64,000 nt of DNA from Acidobacteria bacterium Mor1 (GCA_001664505.1 CP011806.1:904399-968398); one strand, 5' to 3'. Shown: positions 34,472 to 45,583, counted from the stretch's first letter. Notes: a model not told the origin generated them from the letters alone. Program-made: numbers and translations.

Positions 34472-37400
34472 TCAGGGGCAGGTGTCCGGATCCGGCAGCG
34501 AGGCCGATCCGTCTTCCAAGCCGTCGCGGGCGTCCGGCATGTCCGTTCCCATGCCGTAGGTGCTGCTGCCGCACTCGTTGATGCCCCGCACCAGGAAGTA
34601 CTCGACGGTGCCCGGCGCCGGGTTGCCCGACACGTCGGTGTAGGGCGAACCGCCGCCACTGTTCACGGCGCAGGAGGCGTTCCGGAAGTCGCCGTCGGCC
34701 CGGCGGTCCCCGATCAGTCCCTGCACCACGTCCCAGCTGGTGTTGACGCCGGCCGAGGGGCTGCTCCAGGTCAGGGTCACGTCGGATCCGGCTCCCTTGT
34801 CCAGGGCCAGGTCGTCGATGACCATCAGCTGCAGCCAGACCTGATCGTTGAACGGATCGCAGTCACCGGTATCCGCCGTGCCGTCGTTGTCGTCATCGGC
34901 GTCGCAGGCATCCCCTTCGCTATCCATGTCGAAGTTTTCCTGCCCCGGGTTGGCGGCCAGGTCGCAGTTGTCGCACTCGTTGCCCAGCCCGTCGCCGTCC
35001 GGATCGGACTGCCCGGGGTTGGAGATCGAGATGCAGTTGTCGCAGGCGTCGCCGACACCGTCGCCGTCGCCGTCCGCCTGATCGTTGTTGTCCACGAACG
35101 GACAGTTGTCGTCGCAGCCGACGTTGTTGCCGCCGGTGCAGGGGTTGTCGCCGGGCGTCCCGTTGCCGTCCCCGTCATCGAGGATGGAGTCGGTGTCGTC
35201 GTTGGTGTCGCAGACGTCACCCTGGCCGTCGCCGTCGGCGTTGGCCTGATCCGGGTTGGCGTCCACGTCACAGTTATCGCAGAGATCGCCGACGGTGTCG
35301 CTGTCGATGTCCGCCTGCTCGGGGTTGAAGGTCGCCGGGCAGTTGTCGCAGACGTCGCCGGTCAGGTCACCGTCGCTATCGAGCTGACTGGCGTTGGCCA
35401 CCCGCGGACAGTTGTCGTTGACGTCCGGGATGTTGTCGTCGTCGTCGTCGGAATCGCAAAGGTCGCCGATGCCGTCGCCGTCCAGGTCTTCCTGGTTTGC
35501 GTTGGCCAGAGTCGGACAGTTGTCGCAGACGTCGCCCAGGCCGTCGCCGTCGGTGTCGAGCTGGGTGGCGTTCTGCAGGCCCGGGCAGTTGTCGCAAGCA
35601 TCGCCGACGCCGTCGGTGTCGCTATCGAGCTGGTTGCCCAGGTCCTCCTCGGACATCGAGGTGGCACCGCTGAGGTCCACGTCGCAGAAGAGGATGTCGG
35701 TGGCGCAATCGCCGTTGGGGTTGACCGGGCAGTTGTCCGAGACGTCGAGCAATCCGTCGCCGTCGTCGTCGGTATCGCAGGCATCGCCGTCGGTGTCGCC
35801 GTCGGTATCGAGCTGCGTCGGGTTGAAGTCGTTGAGGCAGTTGTCGCAGAGGTCGCCGGCGCCGTCGCTGTCGACGTCCTCCTGGCCTGCGTTCGAATCG
35901 TTGATGCAGTTATCGCAGGCATCGCCCAGGCCGTCCGAGTCCGAATCGATCTGATCGCCGAGGGCACGCTCGGCCAGGGTCGTGTTGAAGTCGAGGTTGA
36001 CGTCGCAGTTCGGCAGGAACGTGCAGTCGCCGTTGGGGTTGACCGGACAGTTGTCCGAAACGTCGAGGACGCCGTCGTTGTCGTCGTCGTCGTCGCAGGC
36101 GTCACCCTCGGAGTCACCGTCGGTGTTCAGCTGATCCGGGTTTGCCCCGGGGCAGTTGTCGCAGACGTTTCCGGCTCCGTCGCTATCGTCGTCAGCCTGG
36201 TTGGAGTTGGAGTTGACCGGACAGTTGTCGTCACAGTTGGACGTCTGGCCGCCGGTGCAGGGGTTGTCCCCTTCCACGCCGCTGCCGTCCTCGTCGTCGA
36301 AGACGAAGTCGTTGTCGTCGTCGAAGTCACAAGCATCGCCCTGGCCGTCACCGTCACTATCGGTCTGGTTGCCTTCGGTCAGCTCCCGGGCGGTCACATC
36401 ACCGTCGAGGTCCTGATCGCAGCGCAGCGGATCGATGGAACAGTCGCCGTTGGGCTCCAACGGGCAGTTGTCGTCGCAGACGAAGAACTGACCGGTGATG
36501 CAGGGGCGGTCCCCGGCCACACTCGAGGTGTCGCCGTCGTCGAAGATCCCGTCACCGTCGGCGTCGACGTCGCAGGCATCGCCGATGCCGTCGCCATCGG
36601 AGTCGGTCTGGGACGCGTTGGAGTCTACCGGGCAGTTGTCGCAGGCATCGCCGAGACCATCGGAATCGGCGTCTCCCTGACCGAAGTTCGGATCGGCCGG
36701 GCAGTTGTCGCAAGCATCGCCCACACCATCGGCATCGCCGTCGACCTGGGACTCGTTGGTATCGACCGGGCAATTGTCGCAGGCGTCGCCCAGGGTGTCG
36801 CTATCGGAGTTGGTCTGATCGTTGTCGGTCAGCGGGCAGTTGTCCGCACCGTCGGCGGTGCCGTCGCCATCGTCGTCGGTATCGCAGACGTCGCCCTGAC
36901 CGTCACTGTCGGTATCGAGCTGGTTGTCGTTGGCGTCGTTGGGACAGTTGTCGCAGACGTCGCCGAACTGGTCGTTGTCGGCGTTGGCCTGGTCGGTGTT
37001 CTGGATCGTGCGGCAGTTGTCGTCGCAACCGACGTTGTTGCCGCCGACGCAGGGGTTGTCGTCAGGATCGCCACTGGAGTCGCCGTCATCGGCGATGGTG
37101 TCCGAGTCGTCATCGACGTCACAGGCGTCACCGATGTCGTCGTCGTCCAGATCGGACTGGTCCGGGTTGGCGTCGTTGGGACAGTTGTCGCACTCGTCCC
37201 CCCGGCTATCGCCGTCGGTGTCGGTTTGCAGCGGGTTGCTCAGGTCCGGGCAGGTATCCGCCAGGTTCCGCACTCCGTCACCGTCGGTATCCACCGGCGA
37301 GAACAGGTAGACGCCGCCGGCGACATCCCGTCCGCCCGACACATCCAGGGTGCTGGCGCCGATCACCGCGTCGACGAACCCGTCGTTGTTGGCGTCGCCG

Positions 37401-40400
37401 CTGGAAAGAGCCCGCCCGAAGTTGCTGATCTCCGAGGGACCGTAGACCACGATATCGGTCTCGTCGGTCACCAGATCGATGACCGCCGGGATCGGATCCT
37501 CGCCGAACAGCACGTCGAAGCGGCCGGAGAGCGAAATCGATGGTGAATCGGCCAGCGGCGTTCCGATCAGGATGTCCGGAATCGAATCGGCGTTGACCAG
37601 GCCGACGCTGAAGGTCTCGCCCAGGCGATCGCTGGCCGCCGCGCCGTAGATCACCGACAGCATCACTGCCGGATCGTTGAGCTGGTAGGTCTCCTGACCG
37701 GGCAGATCGTTCCGGCCGTAGATCACGTAGATCTCGCCCGACTCCTGCCGACGGTCCGCCTCCGAGGGGCCATCGGCCTCGGGGACCGCCACGAGGAGGT
37801 CCTCACAGGTCGGACAGGCTGCACCCACGTCGCCCAGTTGAGCCGAATCGAGGCGATCACCGGCGAGATCCACCGGGTCGATACCCTCCAGGGCCACCAG
37901 GAACTCGAGCTGGTCGAGATCGACGGTGGTCGGCGGCGTGGCGCCACCCTCGACGATGTAGACCGCGCCCGAATCGACGTCACCGTCGATGTTGTCCGCG
38001 GTCAGCGCGCCCAGCGCGAGGTCGTCGAATCCGTCGCCGTTGTAGTCGAAGGCGTGGACCGCGAAGCCGAGCAGGTCGTCGTTCTCGGCGCCGTAGATGC
38101 TCATGTCGGCGGTGCCACCCACGGCCAGGTCGTAGACCGCCGCCGGAGTCGCCTCACCGAACACCACGTAGACGTCGCCGCAACGGGCGCACAGGTTGTT
38201 CTCACCGTTGCCGGTGCTGGCTCCCATGATCAGGTCGTCGAAGCCGTCGTTGTTGATGTCGCCGAAGGCTACCGAGCGGCCCAGGCCGTCGCCGGAGTCG
38301 ATGCCGAAGATGGTCGAATCCGAAGCACTTCTCGTCGGGTCGCCACCATCGAGGTCTAGCACCGCCGGGAGCGTGTTGGCACCGAGGATCAGGTGGACCT
38401 GACCGCCGCCGGAGACGCCGTTGGAGGGGCCGTCTCCGAAACGTGCCGCGATGGCGAGGTCGTCGATACCGTCGCCGTTGAAGTCACCGGCCGCCAGGCC
38501 GTTGTTGCCCAGGCCGTCATCGGGGTCCTGGCCGTAGATCACCATGTCGGGGGCCGTGCTGCCCAGATCGATCGGGGTCGGGAAGATATCCCGACCGAAC
38601 ACGATGCTTACCTCACCCGAGAGCTCGCGGCCGTTGGACGGGCCGTTGGAGGTCGTCGAGGCGAAGGCGATATCGGCAAAGCCGTCATTGTTGAAGTCGC
38701 CGGCGACCACGTCGCGGCCGGCGCCGTCACTGGCGTCATCACCCAGGATCTCGACGTCGGGATCATCGACGAACAGGTCGATCACCGTGAAGTCGCAGGC
38801 GGTACCGATACCGTCTCCGTCAGGGTCTTCCTGACCCGGGTTGGCCGCGAACGGGCAGTTGTCCGAAACGTCGAGGACGCCGTCGTTGTCGTCATCGTCG
38901 TCGCAGGTGTTGCCCAGGCCGTCCCCGTCGGTGTCCCGCTGGAGCGGGTTGTCGTCGTTGGGGCAGTTATCGCAGAGATCGCCGACACCGTCCATATCGC
39001 CGGTCTCTTCCTGACCGGGGTTGGCGTCGTCGGGGCAGTTGTCACAGGAGTTGCCCAGGCCGTCGAAATCGGAGTCGATCTGGGCCGGGTTGAAGGCGAA
39101 GTCGCAGTTGTCCTCGATATCGAAGACATTGTCGCCGTCGGTGTCGGCATCGCAGGGATCGCCGAGACCGTCTTCATCCAGATCTTCCTGGCCCGGGTTG
39201 GTAATGAAGTCACAGTTGTCGCAGGCATCGCCGAGGCTGTCCCCGTCGTTGTTGGCCTGGTTGTTGTTGTCATCGTTGGGGCAGTTGTCGCAGATGTTGC
39301 CGATGCCGTCGCCGTCGTTGTCCGCCTGGTCGCTGTTGGAGTCGACCGAGCAGTTGTCGCAGGCGTCGCCGACGCCGTCGCTGTCGCCGTCCGTCTGGCC
39401 GCCGTTGGAATCCAGCGGGCAGTTGTCGCAGAGGTCGCCGATCCCGTCCGTATCAAAGTCGGTCTGGGAGGTGTTGGCGTCGTTGGGGCAGTTGTCGCAG
39501 GCGTCGCCGATGCCGTCACCGTCGAGCACGTCTTCCTGGCCAGGGTTCGAATCCGCCGGGCAGTTGTCGCAGACATCACCCAGATCATCGTCGTCGGTAT
39601 CGGTCTGATCGGTGTTGGCGATCAGGATGCAGTTGTCGTCGCAGCCGGTCTGCCCGGTGTCGCAGGGCGTTCCGCTATCGCTATCGAGGATCGTATCGCC
39701 GTCATCGTCGTTGTCGCAGACATCACCCTCACCGTCGTCATCGGTGTCGAGCTGGTCCTCGTTGTCGTCGAGGTCACAGTTGTCGCAAACATCACCGAAG
39801 CTGTCGCCGTCGGAGTTCGTCTGATCCGCCGGGCCGTCCACCGGGCAGTTATCGCTCACGTCCAGCACGCCGTCGTTGTCGTCGTCGGTATCGCAGGCAT
39901 CGCCGTCGGCGTCGCCGTCGCTGTTGAGCTGGTCCGGGTTGGCGTCGTTGGGGCAGTTATCGCAGGCGTCGCCTGCGCCGTCCCCTTCGTTGTCGGCCTG
40001 ACCCGGGTTGAAGTTCAGCGGACAGTTGTCGCCGAGGCCGCGCCGGGTGTCGTTATCCAGGTCGACGGCGGAGATGAGCCAGGTCTCGCCGCTGCTCATC
40101 CGGCCGTTCATGTCGCCGTCGGCGTCGGGGACGCCGGCGAGGATCTCGCCGATGCCGTCGCCGTTGACGTCGCCGCCCGCGACACGGCTACCCAGGGCAT
40201 CTCCGGGCTCGGCCCCCTGGGCCCAGAACTTGAGGAAGAAGGTACTGGCGTCGATGGTGGAAGGCAGCGGGTCGTACTGAACCGCCTGCCCCATGACCAC
40301 GATGATTTCACCGGAGCCGAAGCGGCACTGGCTCAGCTCCGGATCGCAGTTGGCGATCGGCCCCTCGGCATCGGGCACGCCGATGATCAGATCGTCGAGG

Positions 40401-41839
40401 GTCACGTCGACGTTCATTCCCATGCCGCCGTCGAAGTAGGTATCGGCGCCCGGAGTCGTCGTACTGCAGGTGGAGATGCCGAAGCCGCAGGTCACGTTCT
40501 CGATGGCCAGGGCGACTCCGAGCAGGTCACCCTCTTCGGCGCCGTGGATCGTCAGGTCTTCCGCGCTCAGGCGCAGGTCGATCACCCCGGGGGGCGTCGT
40601 TTCGCCGAAGATGACCGACACCCGGCCGGCCGCCGAACGGAAGTCGTTGCTCGGGCCGTCAGCCAGACTGGAGCCGACCGCGAGGTCGTCAAAGCCGTCA
40701 CCGTCCAGGTTGCCCATGGCCAGAGAGGCGCCGGCGTTGTCGCCTACCTCATCGCCCCAGATGCGGATATCGGCATCGGTCTGCAGATCGACCAACGCCG
40801 CCAGGGAGCCACCCCCGAAGACGACCGAGACCTCGCCCGTCTCGCTTCGGCCGCCACCGTCGGGGCCGTCGCCGCCGGGCGACGCGATGGCGATGTCGTC
40901 GAATCCGTCGCCGTTGAGGTCGCCGGTGGTCATGACCAGGCCGGCGAAGTCGTTGATGTCATCGCCGCGAATCTCGACATCCGCGGTGTTGCTCGCGTTG
41001 AGGTCGACGGTCGAGGCGCTGAGCGGACCGTAGAAGATCAGCGCGCCGCCGAGATCGGGGCGCTCGCCCAGGCAGCGCTCCTCGACGCCGGGGCAATCGA
41101 AGTCGCCGATACACTGAGTGCTGCCCGCGAACTCACAGGTTCCGAGGACGTCGTTGCCCGGGTAGCCGACGACCAGATCGTCGATCATGTCGCCGTTGAT
41201 GTCCGCCACGTCGACGGAGCGGCCGAAGCGGTCGCCCGAATCCTCACCGAAGATCGTGATGTCGGCGTTGGTGGTCGCCGGATCCGGGTTCAGCAGGTCG
41301 ATTTCCGAGGGCCAGACGGCGCGACCGAACAACACGTAGACCTCGCCGGCAGCCAGGCGGGTGTTGTCCGAACCGTCCGCGACGGGCACGCCGAGGATCA
41401 GGTCGGTCATTCCGTCGTTGTTGATGTCGCCGAAGGACATCACCTGGGCTCCGCGGTCATCCCGGTCGATGCCGAAGATGGTCACGTCGGCGGGCTCGGT
41501 GAACAGGTCCTGGGTCAGCGGGAACGAGGGTCCGCCGAAACGGATGTAGAGCTCGCCCACCGAGGTGTCCCGGGCGTCGAAGGGGCCGTCGCCGTTGGGA
41601 GCCGTACTGACGATGTCGTCGAAGCCGTCCCCGTTCAGATCTCCCGATCCGACCGCGAAGCCTGACTGGTCATCGTCGGTGATGCCGTAGACCGTGTAGT
41701 CCTGGCCGTCGGTGAGTAGATCCACCGAGATCTGCGCGAACTGAGCGTGCGCAACACCGAAAGAAAGCAGGACGAGGGCCGTGAAAAGTATAGAGAGCCG
41801 GATAGAACCGGCCTTGGCCCGGAGAGCACGAAAGGACAT
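34472..41839 (-). CDS. Giant secreted FG-GAP / thrombospondin type 3 repeat protein
   Basis: 2455 residues. A signal peptide ends near VAHAQ. Two FG-GAP propeller regions (about 34-600 and 1015-1515; [19 protein letters not shown] type blades) alternate with two TSP3 calcium-binding regions (about 600-1010 and 1520-2325; [20 protein letters not shown] type units). The last 125 residues form an FN3-like domain ([11 protein letters not shown] to [18 protein letters not shown]). Dozens of Asp-rich loops imply calcium-dependent rigidity. No transmembrane helix, OmpA domain or sortase motif is seen, so anchoring is unclear. The ATG at 41837-41839 follows GAGGAG. It diverges from a subtilisin lipoprotein gene. 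Adhesion or matrix roles are inference. Confidence 0.9.
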   Translation of the reverse strand: MSFRALRAKAGSIRLSILFTALVLLSFGVAHAQFAQISVDLLTDGQDYTVYGITDDDQSGFAVGSGDLNGDGFDDIVSTAPNGDGPFDARDTSVGELYIRFGGPSFPLTQDLFTEPADVTIFGIDRDDRGAQVMSFGDINNDGMTDLILGVPVADGSDNTRLAAGEVYVLFGRAVWPSEIDLLNPDPATTNADITIFGEDSGDRFGRSVDVADINGDMIDDLVVGYPGNDVLGTCEFAGSTQCIGDFDCPGVEERCLGERPDLGGALIFYGPLSASTVDLNASNTADVEIRGDDINDFAGLVMTTGDLNGDGFDDIAIASPGGDGPDGGGRSETGEVSVVFGGGSLAALVDLQTDADIRIWGDEVGDNAGASLAMGNLDGDGFDDLAVGSSLADGPSNDFRSAAGRVSVIFGETTPPGVIDLRLSAEDLTIHGAEEGDLLGVALAIENVTCGFGISTCSTTTPGADTYFDGGMGMNVDVTLDDLIIGVPDAEGPIANCDPELSQCRFGSGEIIVVMGQAVQYDPLPSTIDASTFFLKFWAQGAEPGDALGSRVAGGDVNGDGIGEILAGVPDADGDMNGRMSSGETWLISAVDLDNDTRRGLGDNCPLNFNPGQADNEGDGAGDACDNCPNDANPDQLNSDGDADGDACDTDDDNDGVLDVSDNCPVDGPADQTNSDGDSFGDVCDNCDLDDNEDQLDTDDDGEGDVCDNDDDGDTILDSDSGTPCDTGQTGCDDNCILIANTDQTDTDDDDLGDVCDNCPADSNPGQEDVLDGDGIGDACDNCPNDANTSQTDFDTDGIGDLCDNCPLDSNGGQTDGDSDGVGDACDNCSVDSNSDQADNDGDGIGNICDNCPNDDNNNQANNDGDSLGDACDNCDFITNPGQEDLDEDGLGDPCDADTDGDNVFDIEDNCDFAFNPAQIDSDFDGLGNSCDNCPDDANPGQEETGDMDGVGDLCDNCPNDDNPLQRDTDGDGLGNTCDDDDDNDGVLDVSDNCPFAANPGQEDPDGDGIGTACDFTVIDLFVDDPDVEILGDDASDGAGRDVVAGDFNNDGFADIAFASTTSNGPSNGRELSGEVSIVFGRDIFPTPIDLGSTAPDMVIYGQDPDDGLGNNGLAAGDFNGDGIDDLAIAARFGDGPSNGVSGGGQVHLILGANTLPAVLDLDGGDPTRSASDSTIFGIDSGDGLGRSVAFGDINNDGFDDLIMGASTGNGENNLCARCGDVYVVFGEATPAAVYDLAVGGTADMSIYGAENDDLLGFAVHAFDYNGDGFDDLALGALTADNIDGDVDSGAVYIVEGGATPPTTVDLDQLEFLVALEGIDPVDLAGDRLDSAQLGDVGAACPTCEDLLVAVPEADGPSEADRRQESGEIYVIYGRNDLPGQETYQLNDPAVMLSVIYGAAASDRLGETFSVGLVNADSIPDILIGTPLADSPSISLSGRFDVLFGEDPIPAVIDLVTDETDIVVYGPSEISNFGRALSSGDANNDGFVDAVIGASTLDVSGGRDVAGGVYLFSPVDTDGDGVRNLADTCPDLSNPLQTDTDGDSRGDECDNCPNDANPDQSDLDDDDIGDACDVDDDSDTIADDGDSSGDPDDNPCVGGNNVGCDDNCRTIQNTDQANADNDQFGDVCDNCPNDANDNQLDTDSDGQGDVCDTDDDGDGTADGADNCPLTDNDQTNSDSDTLGDACDNCPVDTNESQVDGDADGVGDACDNCPADPNFGQGDADSDGLGDACDNCPVDSNASQTDSDGDGIGDACDVDADGDGIFDDGDTSSVAGDRPCITGQFFVCDDNCPLEPNGDCSIDPLRCDQDLDGDVTARELTEGNQTDSDGDGQGDACDFDDDNDFVFDDEDGSGVEGDNPCTGGQTSNCDDNCPVNSNSNQADDDSDGAGNVCDNCPGANPDQLNTDGDSEGDACDDDDDNDGVLDVSDNCPVNPNGDCTFLPNCDVNLDFNTTLAERALGDQIDSDSDGLGDACDNCINDSNAGQEDVDSDGAGDLCDNCLNDFNPTQLDTDGDTDGDACDTDDDGDGLLDVSDNCPVNPNGDCATDILFCDVDLSGATSMSEEDLGNQLDSDTDGVGDACDNCPGLQNATQLDTDGDGLGDVCDNCPTLANANQEDLDGDGIGDLCDSDDDDDNIPDVNDNCPRVANASQLDSDGDLTGDVCDNCPATFNPEQADIDSDTVGDLCDNCDVDANPDQANADGDGQGDVCDTNDDTDSILDDGDGNGTPGDNPCTGGNNVGCDDNCPFVDNNDQADGDGDGVGDACDNCISISNPGQSDPDGDGLGNECDNCDLAANPGQENFDMDSEGDACDADDDNDGTADTGDCDPFNDQVWLQLMVIDDLALDKGAGSDVTLTWSSPSAGVNTSWDVVQGLIGDRRADGDFRNASCAVNSGGGSPYTDVSGNPAPGTVEYFLVRGINECGSSTYGMGTDMPDARDGLEDGSASLPDPDTCP
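34850..37290. repeat. TSP3-coding tandem repeats, distal block
   Basis: About 2.4 kb of imperfect tandem units, mostly 36-78 bases, with a recurring core such as GGGCAGTTGTCGCAGGC. They encode Asp/Asn/Cys-rich calcium-binding repeats of the giant protein. The frame is intact throughout. Long near-identical stretches make this block prone to recombination and to assembly error. Confidence 0.85.
38790..40020. repeat. TSP3-coding tandem repeats, proximal block
   Basis: About 1.2 kb of the same type of units as in the distal block, inserted between the two FG-GAP propellers. The similarity suggests the second propeller plus TSP3 block arose by internal duplication of the first. Confidence 0.8.
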
Positions 41840-41882
41840 CGGGACTCCTCGTCGGCATTCATGCCGCGATCGATACTGGGAG

Positions 41883-41930
41883 CCGGCGGGATGGCACATT
41901 GGCACACGTGTCCCCGTGTGCTCCCGCCGG
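41883..41930. other. Large imperfect hairpin/dyad between divergent surface-protein genes
   Basis: CCGGCGGGA (41883-41891) pairs with TCCCGCCGG (41922-41930), and GCACACG (41902-41908) pairs with CGTGTGC (41915-41921) inside it, leaving a 10-base bulge and a six-base loop. It sits 44 bases upstream of the giant gene and 125 upstream of the subtilisin gene, inside the 215-base divergent region. The bulge and the following bases contain the direct repeat TGGCACAT/TGGCACAC. It may be an operator or a leader structure. Confidence 0.6.
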
Positions 41931-42054
41931 GACCCCCTCCCGGTCCCCCGTTTGCGTGTTCTTTCTTACGCTCACAGGGAACGGGAGACAACCCGTTTTT
42001 CGGCTCGGGGGCTGCAGAATCCTCCCGATCCGACGTGTACTATCTACGCGACCT

Positions 42055-43521
42055 ATGAGCCGAAAACACCTGCAGAAAACACCGTTCACCCAAACCGCCC
42101 TGATCGCAGCCCTGATCCTGGCCGCCGGCTGCTCGGGAGCCGTCAGGCCGCCCCAGAAGGTCGCCACCGCCCCGCTGTATTTGGAGCTGCCTGCCGCCGC
42201 AGGGGCACTGGAGCCGGCTCTGGAGGAGCGCCTGGGGCGTGCCAGGAACGGTGACCGGATCCAGGTGCTGGTCGATCTCACTCGCCAGGTCGATCAGCAG
42301 GCACTGGCCGCGCGGGTGCTCGCGGACAAGCGCGAACGAAGTGCGCGCCGGGCGGACGTGATCGACTGGTTCGAAACCGTGGCGAACGAACAGCAGGCCA
42401 CCCTGGAACCGACTCTCGACGGCTGGATCGACGAGGGGCTGATCGACTACTACCGGGGCGTCGCCATCGTGAACCGCCTGATCGTCGAGGGTTCGCCCGA
42501 CGGCATTCGCCGCCTGGCCGGTCACCCCGCGGTCGCCAGGATACTCGCCGACACGCGCTCCCCGGGGAGTGGCCTTGCCGAGCGCCCGGCATCTCCGGCG
42601 CTGGGAGAGTCCTTTACCAGTTGGGCCCTGGAAGCGCTGGGCATCGATCAGGCCTGGGGGCGCGGGCTCGACGGGAGCGGTGTCCGTGTCGGGATTATCG
42701 ACACAGGAGTCCACGGCCGGCACGAACAGCTCGCCGACCGGATGGCCGGCGAAGGCCGCGGTTGGTTCGATCCGGTCCAGGGCCTCGGCGAGCCCTATGA
42801 CAACAACGGTCACGGCACCAGCGTCCTGTCGACGGCGGTGGGCCGGGGTGAGAGCCGGCGCATCGGGATCGCTCCCGGAGCGACCTGGAGCGCCGCCCTT
42901 GCCAACTGGCAAAACCGGTACTCCCGGGTCCGTATGACCCTGGCCGCCGACTGGATGTTCCGGGTCGCGCGGCCCGACGTGCTGATCAACGCCTGGTCCA
43001 ACCCCGAGCGTGACGTTTGCGCCGGGTTCGACCTGCCCTTCATCCGTGCCTGGCAGGCCAGCGGCATCTTCGTGGTCTTCCCTGCGGGTAATGCGGGCCC
43101 CGGCGACGGCAGCGGGGAGTCCCCTGCCCAGCTCCTCGGCGCCTTTCCCGACGGACGGCCGGTGTTCGCGGTCGCCGCCACCCGGGACGCCGGAGGCATC
43201 TCCGACATGTCTTCGCGGGGTCCCAGCGCTTGCGGCGACCACCCGTTCCCGCGGCTCTCTGCCCCGGGAGAGGACCTTCCGATCGCGATCCCGGTCAGCG
43301 AAAGCGGCTACGCCCCGGCGAGCGGCACCTCCCTGTCCGCCGGAGTTGTCGGCGGAATCGCCGCCCTGCTCCTCCAGGCAGCTCCTGACCTGGAACCCTG
43401 GGAACTCGAGGATCTCCTGATCGATACCGCTCAGGACATCCCACCCTCCGGCTTCGACGGCGCCTCGGGCACCGGCAACCTCAACCTTCCCGCCGCCCTG
43501 AAAGCCCTGGACAGCCGCTAG
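42055..43521 (+). CDS. Subtilisin-family (S8) serine protease lipoprotein
   Basis: 488 residues. The signal peptide ends in LILAAGC, a lipobox, so the enzyme is probably lipid-anchored. A propeptide-like region of about 170 residues precedes the catalytic domain. The triad is Asp in VGIIDTGVHG, His in NNGHGTSVLST and Ser in ASGTSLSAGV, with the oxyanion Asn in FPAGNAGPG. The domain ends with a typical GNLNLPAALKAL. It is transcribed away from the giant FG-GAP/TSP3 gene, so it might mature that protein or other surface proteins; this is inference. ATG at 42055-42057. Confidence 0.92.
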   Translation: MSRKHLQKTPFTQTALIAALILAAGCSGAVRPPQKVATAPLYLELPAAAGALEPALEERLGRARNGDRIQVLVDLTRQVDQQALAARVLADKRERSARRADVIDWFETVANEQQATLEPTLDGWIDEGLIDYYRGVAIVNRLIVEGSPDGIRRLAGHPAVARILADTRSPGSGLAERPASPALGESFTSWALEALGIDQAWGRGLDGSGVRVGIIDTGVHGRHEQLADRMAGEGRGWFDPVQGLGEPYDNNGHGTSVLSTAVGRGESRRIGIAPGATWSAALANWQNRYSRVRMTLAADWMFRVARPDVLINAWSNPERDVCAGFDLPFIRAWQASGIFVVFPAGNAGPGDGSGESPAQLLGAFPDGRPVFAVAATRDAGGISDMSSRGPSACGDHPFPRLSAPGEDLPIAIPVSESGYAPASGTSLSAGVVGGIAALLLQAAPDLEPWELEDLLIDTAQDIPPSGFDGASGTGNLNLPAALKALDSR

Positions 43522-43728
43522 CCGCCCGGGGCGCGCCGAACTCACCGACCTCCCCGCCCAAGGATCAGGCCGCTCCTGCGAAGCCTCGAGGGAGAGGCTT
43601 GCGCTGGTCTTTGGCTCGGCCCGGGGGCGGGTGCGGCGATCGCGGTGCGGCGGGTCTTGCGCGAGCCGATCGCCGCCCGCGGAGACGAGCATCCCATCCG
43701 GCCGCGATACCTGCCGGACAAAGAAAAA

Positions 43729-43750
43729 GGGCGGGGCCGAAGCCCCGCCC
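43729..43750 (-). terminator. Intrinsic terminator of the paired lipoprotein genes
   Basis: GGGCGGGGC and GCCCCGCCC pair around a four-base loop. On the minus strand a run TTTTTCTTT follows, giving a strong terminator 33 bases beyond the stop of the lipoprotein at 43783. It could also act weakly on the plus strand after the protease gene. The remaining 43522-43728 stretch holds nothing recognisable. Confidence 0.85.
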
Positions 43751-43782
43751 TTTCCGAAACCCGAAGGGTTTCTAAGCGCTAA

Positions 43783-44658
43783 CTAGTAACGAGCGGCGAA
43801 GTTCAGGATGTTGCTCACGGTGGAGATACCATCCGGGTTGCCGTTCTGGTTACCGGCGACGGTGAAGTCGCGCTGCACCCCACCGTAGTTCACGGTGATG
43901 GTGGTGGTGTGACCGGCGTAGTTGGCCACGAAGCTAGCGTAGTCGCGGATCATGTTGGCGATCAGCGGGTTGGTGGCGTCGAGGGCGGCCGCGCGGCGGT
44001 TGCCGATGGTCGTCCAGGCGCTCAGGTTACCGGCGATGTTCAGGTTGGTGATCATGCCAGCGTTGTTGTTCAGGGTGATGGAGGCGTTGGAACGGTTCAT
44101 GTTGTACATGAGGACGTCCATGCCTTCGTGGTTGCCGAGGCGACCCATGTTCCACAGGTTCAGCTGGTCGGCCAGGGAGAGCTTGCCGGTGCGGCCGCAC
44201 TCACCGTAGTAACGACCGGTCGACAGCGAGAGGGACAGGCTACGGGCGCCCGGGCACTCGTCGTTGACCTTGCCGTCGAACGGATCGTCGGACGGATCGG
44301 TGGCATCGGGATCGAACGACTTGACAGCCGCGCAACCCTTGTTCTCAGGCGAGCAGTACAGGTCATCGGAGAAGGTGGCTTCGCCGGCGACCGAGAAGTT
44401 GTTGTGGGTGTAAAGGGTCTGGCCGCCGGAGGCGTCCTGATCGACGAAGTTCAGCAGCTCGTCGATACCGTCGGCCTGCGAGGTGGCCCACTGCGAAGCG
44501 TGGATCAGCTTGGCCTTACCAGTCGTGTCGCGGATTTCTCCCGCGCCGCCCGGCTCGGAAGTTTGGTTGTTGTCGGTGATCAGCGCGTAGTTCGTGATGG
44601 CGCAGCCGAAGCCGGTCATCAGAACCAGGCAAAACCCCAGATAGAAGAGTTTTTTCAT
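43783..44658 (-). CDS. Lipoprotein of an unrecognised family, paralog 2
   Basis: 291 residues. The signal peptide ends in VLMTGFGC, a good lipobox. The mature protein begins AITNYALITDNNQTS, identical to its upstream neighbour, and shares HASQWATSQADGIDELLNF, TLYTHNNFSVAGEATFSDDL and SLSLSTGRYYGECGRTG. Cysteines are paired (YCSP..KGCAA, DECPGAR, GECGRTG), suggesting disulfides. The C-terminal third diverges. Codon usage and base composition are visibly less GC-rich than in flanking genes, as expected for high expression or for transfer. It lies 55 bases after the first copy with its own AAGGAGC site. No function can be assigned. Confidence 0.85.
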   Translation of the reverse strand: MKKLFYLGFCLVLMTGFGCAITNYALITDNNQTSEPGGAGEIRDTTGKAKLIHASQWATSQADGIDELLNFVDQDASGGQTLYTHNNFSVAGEATFSDDLYCSPENKGCAAVKSFDPDATDPSDDPFDGKVNDECPGARSLSLSLSTGRYYGECGRTGKLSLADQLNLWNMGRLGNHEGMDVLMYNMNRSNASITLNNNAGMITNLNIAGNLSAWTTIGNRRAAALDATNPLIANMIRDYASFVANYAGHTTTITVNYGGVQRDFTVAGNQNGNPDGISTVSNILNFAARY

Positions 44659-44713
44659 TCCTAAAAGCTCCTTGATTCCTTGATTATCTCTAACCCTGTA
44701 ACCGAAAGCCCAA

Positions 44714-45583
44714 TTAGAACTTGTTGTGGGCGTTGTACATGATGCGGCTGACGGTACCGATACCCGTGTTGGTGTGACCCTGCACGTCGAACGAGCGGGA
44801 AATACCGTTGTAGGTGACGGTGATGGTCGTCATTTCGCCGCCGTTCGTCTGCAGCCACGCCGCGTAGTTGAGCAGCATGTTGCCGAGAAGCGGGTTAGAG
44901 GCGTCAAGGAGGCCGTTGATCTGACCGTTGAGGGACAGAGCAGCGGTGGCTTCACCGGAGACCGGCAGGCTGGTCACGATACCGGCGTTGTTGTTCAGCC
45001 GAACGTCGAAGTTCGACGCGTTGAGGTTGTACATGAGGACGTCGCGACCGAACATTTCGCCCATTTCGCCCATGTTGTACATGGAGAGCTTGTCCTGCAG
45101 CGACCAGGTGCCGGTGCGACCGCACTCGCCGTAGTAACGGCCAGTCGACAGCGACAGGGAGAGGCTGCGAGCGCCGGGGCACTCGTCGTTCAGACGGGAC
45201 AGGAACGGATCTTCGTTCGGATCGGTCGGATCGGCGTCCTTGGCGACGACGGCGGCACAGCCCTTGGTCTCGGGCGAGCAGTACAGGTCGTCGGAGAAGG
45301 TGGCATCACCAGCAACCGAGAAGTTGTTGTGGGTGTAGAGAGTCTGCGAACCGTCGGACAGCTGGTTGACGAAGTTCAGGAGCTCGTCAATGCCGTCGGC
45401 CTGCGAGGTCGCCCACTGCGAGGCGTGGACCAGCTTGGCCTTACCAAACGTGTCGCGGATTTCTCCAGCGCCACCACCAGCACTAGTCTGGTTGTTGTCG
45501 GTGATCAGCGCGTAGTTCGTGATGGCGCAGCCGAAGCCGGTCATCAGAACCAGGCAGAAGCCCAGATAAAAGAGTTTCTTCAT
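44714..45583 (-). CDS. Lipoprotein of an unrecognised family, paralog 1
   Basis: 289 residues, about 60 percent like the next gene by eye, with identical first 34 residues (signal peptide, MTGFGC lipobox and ITNYALITDNNQTS). The first 170 residues and all Cys positions are conserved between the two; the C-terminal parts (VRLNNNAGIVTSLP here, ITLNNNAGMITNLN there) differ more. Both C-terminal halves are Asn/Thr-rich and beta-prone. The ATG at 45581-45583 follows AGGGA and AAGGAG. A 330-base less GC-rich region upstream should hold the promoter. It may be an abundant outer-membrane lipoprotein, but this is inference. Confidence 0.85.
   Translation of the reverse strand: MKKLFYLGFCLVLMTGFGCAITNYALITDNNQTSAGGGAGEIRDTFGKAKLVHASQWATSQADGIDELLNFVNQLSDGSQTLYTHNNFSVAGDATFSDDLYCSPETKGCAAVVAKDADPTDPNEDPFLSRLNDECPGARSLSLSLSTGRYYGECGRTGTWSLQDKLSMYNMGEMGEMFGRDVLMYNLNASNFDVRLNNNAGIVTSLPVSGEATAALSLNGQINGLLDASNPLLGNMLLNYAAWLQTNGGEMTTITVTYNGISRSFDVQGHTNTGIGTVSRIMYNAHNKF

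Noticed and set aside
34430-37546. Plus-strand 1038-residue reading (and a 1090-residue one at 38393-41665)
   Set aside because: Both are mirror readings of the giant gene. Val/Ala-rich repeats arise from complementing Asp codons; the minus-strand frame has a signal peptide and known domains.
34850-40020. CRISPR-like or noncoding satellite repeats
   Set aside because: The repeats are in one open frame and encode TSP3 calcium-binding units; unit lengths vary with the protein repeats.
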